Below are positions 1 through 6,229 of a stretch of DNA of 7,954 nucleotides, piece after piece. The notes under the pieces are model-generated. The model was given only the letters and a program-made list of their open reading frames with translations, did not search any database and was not told where the DNA came from. This stretch comes from Pseudomonadota bacterium. Lineage in GTDB: Bacteria > Pseudomonadota > Alphaproteobacteria > Rhizobiales > Xanthobacteraceae. The first letter of the stretch is position 1; every line of letters begins with the position of its first letter. The stretch covers positions 1 through 7,954 of the forward strand of contig JAEZMT010000380.1 of assembly GCA_023442085.1 (NCBI GenBank). The letters run 5' to 3'. Both the position numbers and the translations under genes were made by a program.

Positions 1-578
1 TCGTGCTCTGCCTTGTCTATCTCGGTCTGGTGGTGGGGCTCTATGGCATCGGGCTCTGGCTGCCGCAGATCGTCCGCGCCATGGGCTATTCCACCCATGA
101 GGTGGGGCTCATCCTCATCATTCCCTACGCCCTGAGCGCGCTCGCCATGCTCGCCGTGGGCCGGCACAGCGACTGGCGCGGGGAACGGGTGCTGCATGTT
201 GCGGTACCGGCCCTCGCCGGTGCGCTGGGCCTTGCCGCGAGCGTCGTCGCACCGAGCCACATGACCGCCATCGCCGCCATCTCCCTGGCCTCGATGGGTA
301 TCTATGCGGCGCTCGGACCGTTCTGGTCGGTGCCGCCGCAATTCCTGCGCGGCACGGCGGCCGCCGCCGGCATCGCGCTGATCAATTCGGTGGGCAACCT
401 CGGCGGCTTCGCGGGCCCCTATCTGGTGGGGCTCGTGCGCGAAGCCACCGGACGGTTCGACGCCGGCTTCCTGGCGCTCGCCGCCATCGTGCTTGGGGCC
501 GGCGTATTGGTGCTCACTTTCCGGTCACGTCTCGCGCCTTCGCTGCAGTGCAATGACGAAAAGGCGAGAAAAAATTAG
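1..578 (+). CDS. MFS transporter, ACS (anion:cation symporter) type, C-terminal half
   Basis: Inner-membrane secondary transporter, truncated by the left edge; the reading frame is open from the first bases and stops with TAG at 576-578. About 191 residues are visible and hold six hydrophobic segments, matching TM7-TM12 of a 12-helix major facilitator protein. The segment after the second visible helix (GRHSDWRGER) is the cytoplasmic loop motif of the second half. The stretch around FWSVPPQFLRGTAAAAGIAL followed by NSVGNLGGFAGPYLVG is typical of the ACS family (tartrate, phthalate, glucarate and similar organic-anion:proton symporters). The tail after the last helix is short and basic. The substrate cannot be read from this half; a carboxylate is the family-level expectation. 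The next gene starts 95 bp downstream, so co-transcription is possible but not shown. Confidence 0.9.
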   Translation, partial: VLCLVYLGLVVGLYGIGLWLPQIVRAMGYSTHEVGLILIIPYALSALAMLAVGRHSDWRGERVLHVAVPALAGALGLAASVVAPSHMTAIAAISLASMGIYAALGPFWSVPPQFLRGTAAAAGIALINSVGNLGGFAGPYLVGLVREATGRFDAGFLALAAIVLGAGVLVLTFRSRLAPSLQCNDEKARKN

Positions 579-640
579 CCGGCAGCGCTCCCGCCTGATG
601 AAGAGACGAAGCTTTTCTGCTTTACTCTCTCTCCAAATGA

Positions 641-658
641 CCGCCGGACAGTCGGCGG
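641..658 (+). repeat. Inverted repeat (hairpin) in the leader of the 100-aa membrane protein
   Basis: Perfect 6-bp arms CCGCCG (641-646) and CGGCGG (653-658) enclose a 6-nt loop. The element ends two bases before the purine-rich Shine-Dalgarno of the following GTG-start gene. It could be a 5'-UTR stem or just GC-rich sequence; there is no T-run, so it is a poor intrinsic terminator for the upstream MFS gene. Confidence 0.35.
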
Positions 659-673
659 CGGGGGAGGAATATC

Positions 674-976
674 GTGGCATTTCAGATGAGGAGCCGGTCG
701 CGCCCGCCCTCTGCCGGCCCTGCGGGGGGCTCGCTCGGGCATATGGCGGCACATGGCATGGCGGCGGCTGATGCCGGCGCGCGGGAACGTGCCGCGGTCA
801 TGATCGTGGCCATGGGCTGTTCGTTCTCCGGCCTGCTGGTGGGGCTGTGCCTTGCCGCGGCCCATTGGCCGGCATTGGCTTTTCTTGCTGGCGCGGCGAT
901 CGCCGGAACCGGTGCCTGGTTCGCGCGGGGCCTTGCCTTCGATCTCTCGCGGGAAACCGGCGAGGGCGGCCAGTAG
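674..976 (+). CDS. Small two-helix membrane protein, unknown function
   Basis: A 100-residue protein that I do not recognise. The GTG start at 674 is chosen because GGGGAGGA lies at 661-668, five bases upstream; the in-frame ATG at 743 has a poorer ribosome site. The N-terminal 40 residues are rich in Arg, Pro, Gly and Ala and probably disordered. Two hydrophobic segments follow (about residues 41-63 and 66-84), separated by a very short turn, so a helical hairpin in the inner membrane is likely. The C-terminus is polar. It follows the MFS gene on the same strand and converges on fae. Overlapping minus-strand open frames exist here, but they lack a start with a ribosome site and have shadow-like Arg/Ala-rich composition. 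No function is assigned. Confidence 0.65.
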   Translation: MAFQMRSRSRPPSAGPAGGSLGHMAAHGMAAADAGARERAAVMIVAMGCSFSGLLVGLCLAAAHWPALAFLAGAAIAGTGAWFARGLAFDLSRETGEGGQ

Positions 977-1025
977 CGCGCGGCCCCGGCTACGCTCGGC
1001 CTTTCGGGCGCTGCCCTCAGGCGAC

Positions 1026-1535
1026 TCAGTCCACTGCCAGCGGATGACGCGCCGTGTCGCGCCGCGTGACGGCTTCCACCGGGCTGGGCGTGCCGCCGAC
1101 GGCCCGGGCGATGGCGAGGCGAGTCGCTTCGTGGTTGAAGGCCTGGATGCGCGCATCGTCGCTGGCATCCCAGTGGATGAAGACCCCCACGCAGATGAAG
1201 ATGTCGTCGGCCTCTTCCATGGGGATGAGTCCGTCCGCCACGCAATCGGCCACCGCCTTGGCCACGGCATATTGCGCCGGCCCGAACATCTGCACCGCCT
1301 GGCGGGCATCCTTGATCGTCACCTTGTTGAACAGGACGGTGGCGGGCTTCACCATCAGATTGGGCTCGACGACGGCGAGCAGGCCGGTGAAGCCGTCCTT
1401 GTTGTTGGTGAGGGCGTTGACGAAGGCGATCTCGGCCGAGGAGCCGCGCGGCCCCATGATGAGGTCGATGTGGGCCACCTCGTTGCCGTCGCCCACCAGG
1501 GCCTCTCCCACCAGAAGGCGATCGATTCTGGCCAT
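1026..1535 (-). CDS. fae: Formaldehyde-activating enzyme (Fae)
   Basis: Cytoplasmic enzyme that condenses formaldehyde with tetrahydromethanopterin to give methylene-H4MPT, the entry step of the H4MPT-linked formaldehyde oxidation pathway of methylotrophs. The 169-residue protein is the usual full length of free-standing Fae. It carries the family's conserved blocks: VGEALVGDGNEVAHIDLI (residues 9-26, including His22), GPRG (28-31), LTNNKDGFTGLLAV (42-55), KPATVLFNKVTI (63-74), DARQAVQMFGPAQ (76-88) and GVFIHWDASDDARIQ (117-131). These match the Methylorubrum extorquens protein closely from memory. The ATG at 1535-1533 is preceded by a strong GGAGGA (1545-1540). It lies 49 bp downstream of the hydrolase-like gene on the same strand, and no other H4MPT-pathway gene is visible, so this is a detached copy. 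It may be the main enzyme or a paralogue (fae2/fae3-like); the sequence alone does not decide. Confidence 0.95.
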   Translation of the reverse strand: MARIDRLLVGEALVGDGNEVAHIDLIMGPRGSSAEIAFVNALTNNKDGFTGLLAVVEPNLMVKPATVLFNKVTIKDARQAVQMFGPAQYAVAKAVADCVADGLIPMEEADDIFICVGVFIHWDASDDARIQAFNHEATRLAIARAVGGTPSPVEAVTRRDTARHPLAVD

Positions 1536-1539
1536 GAAT

Positions 1540-1545
1540 TCCTCC
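1540..1545 (-). promoter_or_regulatory. Shine-Dalgarno of fae
   Basis: GGAGGA read on the minus strand, four bases before the ATG. It is one of the strongest ribosome sites in the window. It fixes the fae start and argues for efficient translation independent of the gene upstream. Confidence 0.8.
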
Positions 1546-1584
1546 GCAAAATGCCGTGCTGAAAAAGCGTGATAAAAAAATGCG

Positions 1585-2862
1585 CTACTGGACCTCGAAG
1601 GGGATGTTTCCGGTGGCCGCGGCGCCGCGCCCGTCGCGCAGGGTGACGAACACGCGGTAGCGGCCGGGCGGCAGGCCGAAGATGCGCACGCCGGTGAGCG
1701 CGGGATCGTGCAGGCCTTCCGGGAAGCTCGGCGGCACCGGCTCGGGATCGCCGCCGACGCTGCGGGCGGTGGTCTCCGCCATGATCTGCCATTCGGCCTT
1801 CAGCGGGTCGCCATCGGGATCGGTGGCGGAGAGGCGCACAAGGGTCTGCCCATCGGTCGGGAAGCGGGCGGGGCCGACCAGGGAGAGCCCGAGAATACGC
1901 GGGGCCCGGTTGGGTCCGCCGGGCACCTTCCCGCCCCACAGATCGGACATCACTTCCACCGTCTCGGTCCACTCGCCGGTGGGCAGCAGGAGCGAATAAT
2001 AGGAGGGCGTCACCTCCTGCTTCTGGCCCCACAGGAAGGGCATGGCGCCCACGCCGGCCTGCTTGGCCGCCATCAGATAGCGGCGCACGCGCGTCGCTTT
2101 TTCCGAGGAGGTCGGCTCCATAGGCGCCCCCCACGGTGCCTTCGGCGCGTCCCAATGGCCCTGCGCGCCCAGTTCTGTGAGGACGATGGGGCCGGTCCAG
2201 CCCTGCGCCCGCGCCCGGCCGGCCGAGGTGAGCAGGCCGTCTCCATAGCCGTTGATGCCGAGCACATCGATGCTCGGCGCGCTGCGCTTCAGGATCGCCG
2301 CCTTGTCCTGGCCGACCTCGGCAAGCGCGGCCATGGTCGGATGCTGGCCGTCCAGCGTCTTCACCAGCCTGCCCGCCTCCTCGATGGCAGGCCACACGGC
2401 CTGCGCCTCTTCCGGGGAAAGCTCGACCTCCACCTCGTTGCCGATGCCCCACATCAGCAGCGCGGGGTGGGTGCGATAGCGCTCCACCATGTGGCGCAGC
2501 GCCTCCAGCTGGGCCGTCACGGCCCTTCTGTCGGCATAATTGAAGCCGAGGCGCGGATGGGCGAGCCAGAAGCCGACGATCACCTTCAGCCCCGCCCGCT
2601 GCGCGGCGTCGAGAATTTCGCCCGGCTCCTGCCCGTAGGTGCGGATGGTGTTGGCGCCCAGCGCCTTCAGCTCGGAAAGGCGCGTCTCGCCGCTGGCGCC
2701 GAGGGGAATGAAGGGCTTGCCATCCACCAGGATATCGGCTCCGCGCACCGCCACCTGGGCGGCATGTGCCCGCCGCATGAGGGCAGGGGTGATGGCGAGC
2801 GCGACAAGCAGGACGACGAAGACGTGACGCACGGACGAAACTCGCGATTGGCCTGAGGACAT
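1585..2862 (-). CDS. Secreted glycoside-hydrolase-like TIM-barrel protein with C-terminal Ig/PKD-like domain
   Basis: A 425-residue exported protein. The ATG at 2862 is chosen because it gives a signal peptide (basic stretch to about residue 13, hydrophobic 14-29, cleavage near AHA-AQ at 33-36); translation further upstream would bury that signal. No strong ribosome site is seen, and a GTG at 2832 would also keep the signal. Residues about 37-310 resemble the clan GH-A barrel (GH2/GH5-like): an ILVDGKPFIPLGAS opening, NTIRTYG (71-77), WGIGNEVE with candidate acid/base Glu143, LGINGYG (201-207), VLTELG with candidate nucleophile Glu230, and FLWGQK (276-281). Residues about 319-425 form a beta-rich domain with ATDPDGDPL (346-354) and a YRVFVTLRDGRG strand (402-413), as in PKD/cadherin-like modules. 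The likely site is the periplasm or cell surface, acting on a glycan; the substrate is unknown. It is upstream of fae and divergent from the phosphoesterase gene. Confidence 0.85.
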   Translation of the reverse strand: MSSGQSRVSSVRHVFVVLLVALAITPALMRRAHAAQVAVRGADILVDGKPFIPLGASGETRLSELKALGANTIRTYGQEPGEILDAAQRAGLKVIVGFWLAHPRLGFNYADRRAVTAQLEALRHMVERYRTHPALLMWGIGNEVEVELSPEEAQAVWPAIEEAGRLVKTLDGQHPTMAALAEVGQDKAAILKRSAPSIDVLGINGYGDGLLTSAGRARAQGWTGPIVLTELGAQGHWDAPKAPWGAPMEPTSSEKATRVRRYLMAAKQAGVGAMPFLWGQKQEVTPSYYSLLLPTGEWTETVEVMSDLWGGKVPGGPNRAPRILGLSLVGPARFPTDGQTLVRLSATDPDGDPLKAEWQIMAETTARSVGGDPEPVPPSFPEGLHDPALTGVRIFGLPPGRYRVFVTLRDGRGAAATGNIPFEVQ

Positions 2863-2961
2863 CGACGCATTGCAGCATGCAGGGTGCGGGATGGCTTGTG
2901 CAACATCAACCCGCCGCAGCCTGCGCGCCTTGCCGCATCGCAAGCGGGAACCGGAGCGGTT

Positions 2962-2988
2962 GCGGCGCGATCCTGCTATAAGCGCCGC
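2962..2988 (+). promoter_or_regulatory. Candidate promoter region of the metallophosphoesterase gene, with inverted repeat
   Basis: A TATAAG hexamer (2977-2982) sits about 55 bases before the phosphoesterase ATG and could be a -10 element; no matching -35 hexamer is obvious at normal spacing. It is overlapped by a perfect 7-bp inverted repeat, GCGGCGC (2962-2968) and GCGCCGC (2982-2988), with a 13-base gap. This lies in the 174-bp divergent region between the hydrolase-like and phosphoesterase genes. Such GC-only arms can arise by chance in this DNA. Confidence 0.3.
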
Positions 2989-3036
2989 GTTCCCGCCGCA
3001 CCCCTGCTGCTTCCCCGCCGCATCAAGGTCCGCTCC

Positions 3037-3957
3037 ATGCCCGTGATTGCCCACCTTTCCGACCCGCACCTAGGCCCGATTCCGGAGGCCCGAATCTCCG
3101 AGCTTCTGGGCAAGCGCTTCTTCGGGATGATGAACTGGATCGGCGCGCGGCGGCGCAACTTCGGAGCCTCGACGCTGGCCCCCCTGACCGCCGATCTCCT
3201 CGCCCAGCAGCCGGACCACATCTGCGTCACCGGCGACCTCGTGAACGTGAGCCTTCCGGCGGAGTTCGACACCGGCGCCACCTTCCTCTCCTCCCTGGGA
3301 ACGCCCGACCGGGTGAGCGTGGTGCCGGGCAATCACGACGCCTACGTCCGCTCGGCCATGCACTATCACCTTGAGCATTGGTCGCCCTTTCTCGCTGGCG
3401 ACGACAGCCATCCCCACACGCCGGTGGACGTGGATTCGTTTCCCTATGTCCGGCGCCGGGGCGAATTGGCGATCGTGGGCGTTTCCACCGCCATACCCAC
3501 GGCTGTGTTCCTCGCCAGCGGCAAGGCGGGGCGGGCGCAACTCGGCCGGCTCTCGGCCCTGCTGCAGAAGCTGAAGGCGGAAGGGCTGTTCCGGGTGGTG
3601 ATGATCCACCATCCGCCCGTCGGCGAACGCCCCTTCCACCGCGACCTGCGCGATGCGGAAGAGGTGCGCGCGGTGCTGGCGCAGGCGGGGGCTGAACTCG
3701 TGCTGCACGGTCATGACCATCGTGCATCGCTGGGCTACATTCCCTCCGCCGCCGGCCGTATTCCCGTAGTGGGCGTGCCCTCCGCCTCGGCCGGGCCGCA
3801 GGATGATCGCGGCGCGGGCGGGTATTGCCTTTATCGCATATCGGGGGGGCCTGGCGCCTGGCGCTGCGAAATGGAACGGCGTGGCTATGCGCGCGACGGG
3901 GCGGATATTTCCAGTCTTGAGGCAAAAATACTTTCCGGGCCGGAAGGAGTTGCCTAA
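3037..3957 (+). CDS. Calcineurin-type metallophosphoesterase
   Basis: A 306-residue cytoplasmic metal-dependent phosphohydrolase. All signature motifs of the superfamily are present in order: D9-x-H11 (SDPHLG), GD-LVN (66-70), GNHD (98-101), the HH pair at 191-192 (MIHHPP), and GHDH (225-228). Together these build a two-metal active site. The overall form resembles class III cyclic-nucleotide phosphodiesterase (CpdA-like) and related enzymes, but the substrate could equally be another phosphodiester or phosphomonoester; I therefore give no gene symbol. The ATG at 3037 is chosen because the protein then begins just before the first beta strand (VIAHLSDPH), as in relatives. An open frame extends upstream to 2884, but it is unlike the family. 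The ribosome site is weak (AAGG about 9 bases upstream). It is divergent from the hydrolase-like gene. Confidence 0.92.
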   Translation: MPVIAHLSDPHLGPIPEARISELLGKRFFGMMNWIGARRRNFGASTLAPLTADLLAQQPDHICVTGDLVNVSLPAEFDTGATFLSSLGTPDRVSVVPGNHDAYVRSAMHYHLEHWSPFLAGDDSHPHTPVDVDSFPYVRRRGELAIVGVSTAIPTAVFLASGKAGRAQLGRLSALLQKLKAEGLFRVVMIHHPPVGERPFHRDLRDAEEVRAVLAQAGAELVLHGHDHRASLGYIPSAAGRIPVVGVPSASAGPQDDRGAGGYCLYRISGGPGAWRCEMERRGYARDGADISSLEAKILSGPEGVA

Positions 3958-4010
3958 AAGTCGTGGCATAATAGGGGTGTTGTTGTGGCGGTGTAGCACG
4001 AAATATCTGT

Positions 4011-4040
4011 TTGCAACGAGTTGTATCAAGATGTCTATTA
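4011..4040 (+). promoter_or_regulatory. Candidate promoter of the LTXXQ-protein gene
   Basis: TTGCAA (4011-4016) and CTATTA (4035-4040) are spaced 18 bases apart in the only clearly AT-richer stretch between the phosphoesterase and LTXXQ genes. This would give a leader of about 65 bases ahead of the ATG at 4111. Assignment is by resemblance to a housekeeping promoter only; an extracytoplasmic sigma factor could be expected for an envelope-stress gene, but I see no clear site for one. Confidence 0.35.
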
Positions 4041-4110
4041 CCGAAGTTTAAGTTGATGGAGGTGGGTTCCGGGGGGATGCTTTGCTCGTCCCTGAAGGAG
4101 GACCCACGAC

Positions 4111-4668
4111 ATGAAACGCGCTCTTTTCGCCGCAACCGCCGCTGCCCTGATCGCCGGCTCCGCGGCAACCTATGCCGCCAATACCGCGCCGGCGGGGGAC
4201 GCGCCGCACCGCTGGCAGCCGACCGCCGAGGATCGCGCCATCCTCACCGATGCCCGCATCGTCGCGCTCAAGACCGCGCTGAAGCTGACGCCGGACCAGG
4301 AGAAGCTGTGGCCGGGCGTGGAGCAGACCCTGAAGTCCGTGGCCAAGGACGCTGCCCAGCGCCGCGAGCAGATGGGCGCCGACCGCAAGGCCGCACGCGA
4401 GGCGCGGCAGGCCGGCACGCCCGCCGATCCCATCGCCCGCATGCGCACCGCCGCCGACCGCATGGACGCCCGCGCGGCCGACCTGCGCAAGATCGCGGAT
4501 GCGGCGGACCCGCTCTACAAGACCCTCGACGCGGGGCAGAAGCAGCGCCTCAACATGGTGCTGCGCCAGCAGTTCCGGGGCATGGGCGGCGGAATGGGCG
4601 GCTGGCACCACGGTCCCCATGGCGGCCCGCACGGCGGCCCCAACGCCGACGGCCCGCGTCGCGGCTGA
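4111..4668 (+). CDS. Periplasmic LTXXQ-motif (Spy/CpxP-like) protein with His/Gly-rich tail
   Basis: A 185-residue exported helical protein. The start at 4111 has a strong ribosome site (AAGGAGGA, 4095-4102). A signal peptide occupies about residues 1-22 (MKRALF, an Ala-rich core, and cleavage around TYA-AN). Two LTXXQ-type motifs are visible, LTPDQ (59-63) and LDAGQ (139-143), each leading into an amphipathic helix, with a long Arg/Ala/Asp-rich helical region between them. This is the pattern of the Spy/CpxP superfamily, whose known members are ATP-independent periplasmic chaperones or stress-pathway modulators and metal-responsive relatives. The C-terminus (about 157-185) is glycine-rich and carries a WHHGPHGGPHGG segment that could bind metal ions; that is inference. 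No two-component or sigma-factor partner adjoins it. Confidence 0.85.
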   Translation: MKRALFAATAAALIAGSAATYAANTAPAGDAPHRWQPTAEDRAILTDARIVALKTALKLTPDQEKLWPGVEQTLKSVAKDAAQRREQMGADRKAAREARQAGTPADPIARMRTAADRMDARAADLRKIADAADPLYKTLDAGQKQRLNMVLRQQFRGMGGGMGGWHHGPHGGPHGGPNADGPRRG

Positions 4669-4686
4669 CCGGGATCAGGTTCCTGA

Positions 4687-4710
4687 GCGGGGCGGCCTCG
4701 GCCGCTCCGC
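4687..4710 (+). terminator. Strong GC hairpin after the LTXXQ-protein gene
   Basis: An 11-bp stem beginning 19 bases after the stop codon: left arm 4687-4697, right arm 4700-4710, with one G-T pair; the tip would open to a normal loop. It is very stable, but the following bases lack a T-run, so it may be an RNA-stabilising 3' hairpin or an atypical terminator. Confidence 0.5.
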
Positions 4711-4742
4711 CTTCGAGAGTTAGAGGTATCATTGAGCGCATT

Positions 4743-4759
4743 CATGAGAGTGGCTCATG
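4743..4759. repeat. 17-bp inverted repeat CATGAG-N5-CTCATG
   Basis: Perfect 6-bp arms with a 5-base centre lie about 40 bases upstream of the -35 candidate of the complete MFS gene. The size and spacing suit a dimeric regulator operator (upstream activator-type position). No regulator gene is adjacent to it. Confidence 0.4.
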
Positions 4760-4781
4760 GACCCGTTGACGAATATTGATT

Positions 4782-4810
4782 TTCCAAAGGACCGGGGCTG
4801 CTCGTAGAAT
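4782..4810 (+). promoter_or_regulatory. Candidate promoter of the complete MFS transporter gene
   Basis: A good -10-like TAGAAT (4805-4810) has a weak -35-like TTCCAA (4782-4787) 17 bases upstream, in an AT-richer patch. Transcription would begin near 4817, leaving a leader of about 45 bases. A TTGACG at 4766-4771 is a better -35, but no -10 lies at the right distance from it. Confidence 0.4.
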
Positions 4811-4819
4811 AGGGACAAC

Positions 4820-4838
4820 ATGCACATCCCCTGTGCAT
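4820..4838. promoter_or_regulatory. Candidate operator: 19-bp inverted repeat ATGCACA-N5-TGTGCAT
   Basis: A perfect 7-bp dyad with a 5-base centre sits directly downstream of the TAGAAT -10 candidate, where a bound repressor would block transcription of the MFS gene. The arm contents are mixed, not just GC, so chance is less likely than for the other repeats here. As RNA it could also form a small 5'-UTR hairpin. Confidence 0.5.
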
Positions 4839-4860
4839 TCCCCTTAGCGAGACGACCCCG

Positions 4861-6108
4861 ATGTCCGCCCTGTCCTCCCCGCCCGCCGCCTCCGGCCGCA
4901 GCGGCGCCGTGCCTGCCATCCTCATTCTCATCGCCGGATCGGCGGTGGCGCTGGTCACCTTCGGCCCGCGCTCCGTCTTCGGGCTGTTCTTGCTGCCCAT
5001 GTCGCAGGAATTCGGCTGGGGCCGGGACGTGTTCGGCTTCGCCGTGGCCATCCAGAACCTCTTGTGGGGCGTCGGCTCGCCGTTTGCCGGCGCGCTGGCC
5101 GACCGCTTCGGCACGGTGCGGGTGCTGTGCGGCGGCGCGCTTCTGTATGCCGCCGGCCTCGTGCTGATGGCTTATGCGACGACGCCCGGCCTGCTGCACC
5201 TGTCCGCCGGTGTGCTGATCGGCTTCGGCCTTTCGGCCGCCTCTTTCAATCTGGTGCTCGCGGCGTTCGGCAAGCTGCTGCCCAACGAATGGAAGTCGCT
5301 CGGCTTCGGCCTTGCCACGGCGGCCGGCTCCTTCGGGCAGTTCCTGTTCCCGCCGCTTACCCGGGGGCTGATGGACACCATCGGCTGGCACGAGACGCTG
5401 CTCGTGTTCGGCGCTTCTCTGCTCATCGTGCTGCCCTTCTCGCTGGCGCTGGCCACGCGCGCGGCCCCGCCGACGGCAGCCGGCAGCGCCCAGCCCCAGC
5501 AGCAGACCATCGGCGCGGCGCTGAGCGAGGCGCTCCGGCATCCGAGCTACGTGCTGCTGGTGCTCGGCTTCTTCACCTGCGGCTTCCAGCTGGCCTTCGT
5601 CACCGTCCACATGCCGGCCTTCCTGGTCGACAAGGGCATGAGCCTGTCGGTGGGCGCCTACACGCTGGCGCTGATCGGACTGTTCAACATCCTCGGCTCG
5701 CTGACCGCCGGCTACCTCTCCAACCGCATGTCGCGCAAGGTGCTGCTGTCGCTCATCTATGCCGGACGGGGCATCGCCATCGCGGCGTTCATCCTGTCGC
5801 CCATCACGGCGACGAGCTGCTACGTGTTCGGCGCCGCCATGGGCTTCCTGTGGCTCTCCACCGTGCCGCCCACCTCGGGCCTCGTGATGCTCATGTTCGG
5901 CACGCGTTACATGGCCATGCTCTATGGCTTCGCCTTCTTCTCCCACCAGGTGGGCGGCTTCCTCGGCGTCTATCTGGGCGGCGAGATCTATGAGGCGACC
6001 AAGAGCTACGACTGGCTCTGGTGGCTGTCTGTCGCACTGTCCTTTGCCTCGGCGGCCATCAATCTGCCCATAAGGGAACGCCCTGTTCACCGGCCAGTAA
6101 CCGTATGA
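4861..6108 (+). CDS. MFS transporter, complete, monocarboxylate/YcxA-like type
   Basis: A 415-residue inner-membrane transporter with 12 predicted helices in two halves joined by a polar loop (about 199-220, Pro/Ala/Gln-rich). The first-half signature GALADRFGTVRVL (77-89) and its counterpart GYLSNRMSRKVLL (284-296) are the motif A loops between TM2-TM3 and TM8-TM9. The opening FGPRSVFGLFLLPMSQEFGWGRDVFGFA (34-61) is typical of the monocarboxylate-transporter-like and YcxA-like MFS group common in proteobacteria, in which many substrates are unknown or are small organic acids. The ATG at 4861 gives a normal short cytoplasmic N-terminus; its ribosome site is weak (GCGAGA region). It stands alone between hairpins, with two inverted repeats in its leader that suggest regulated expression. 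It is not closely related to the ACS-type transporter at the left edge. Confidence 0.93.
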   Translation: MSALSSPPAASGRSGAVPAILILIAGSAVALVTFGPRSVFGLFLLPMSQEFGWGRDVFGFAVAIQNLLWGVGSPFAGALADRFGTVRVLCGGALLYAAGLVLMAYATTPGLLHLSAGVLIGFGLSAASFNLVLAAFGKLLPNEWKSLGFGLATAAGSFGQFLFPPLTRGLMDTIGWHETLLVFGASLLIVLPFSLALATRAAPPTAAGSAQPQQQTIGAALSEALRHPSYVLLVLGFFTCGFQLAFVTVHMPAFLVDKGMSLSVGAYTLALIGLFNILGSLTAGYLSNRMSRKVLLSLIYAGRGIAIAAFILSPITATSCYVFGAAMGFLWLSTVPPTSGLVMLMFGTRYMAMLYGFAFFSHQVGGFLGVYLGGEIYEATKSYDWLWWLSVALSFASAAINLPIRERPVHRPVTV

Positions 6109-6122
6109 GCGCGACTCTGAGA

Positions 6123-6151
6123 GCACGGTGCCGGAAGATTCGGCATCGTGC
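6123..6151 (+). terminator. Hairpin after the complete MFS gene
   Basis: An 11-bp stem (left arm 6123-6133, right arm 6141-6151, one G-T pair) with a 7-base loop GAAGATT begins 15 bases after the MFS stop codon. There is no T-run after it. It could be a rho-independent-like terminator of weak form, a 3'-end protecting stem, or a copy of a dispersed palindromic repeat. Confidence 0.5.
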
Positions 6152-6229
6152 GCACGGCGCCGGTGTTCCCTAGCTGTTCCTGCTATTGACAACGGCCGGT
6201 GGTGTCTGCGCAACGTGAACGAAGATCAA

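Noticed and set aside
1006..1016. Short GGGC-GCT-GCCC hairpin between the convergent small membrane protein and fae genes as a terminator
   Set aside because: The stem is only four pairs with a three-base loop and no T-run on either strand.
682..1309. Long minus-strand open frames over the small membrane protein and the end of fae
   Set aside because: They are Arg/Pro/Ala-rich, lack ribosome sites and overlap the strongly supported fae gene in another frame; they are typical shadows in GC-rich DNA.
1708..2856. A 382-codon plus-strand open frame opposite the hydrolase-like gene
   Set aside because: Composition is His/Arg/Gly-rich without recognisable motifs, while the minus strand encodes a coherent signal peptide and GH-A motifs.
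2884..3036. Upstream extension of the metallophosphoesterase to an ATG at 2884
   Set aside because: The added 51 residues do not resemble the family, and relatives begin just before the first beta strand; the DNA also looks like a divergent promoter region.
3070..4029. A 319-codon minus-strand open frame opposite the metallophosphoesterase
   Set aside because: The plus strand carries every phosphoesterase motif in order; the opposite frame shows no domain pattern.
4729..6213. A 494-codon minus-strand open frame opposite the complete MFS gene
   Set aside because: It is a Glu/Arg/Gln/His-rich mirror of hydrophobic codons, with no ribosome site; the plus strand is a clear 12-helix transporter.
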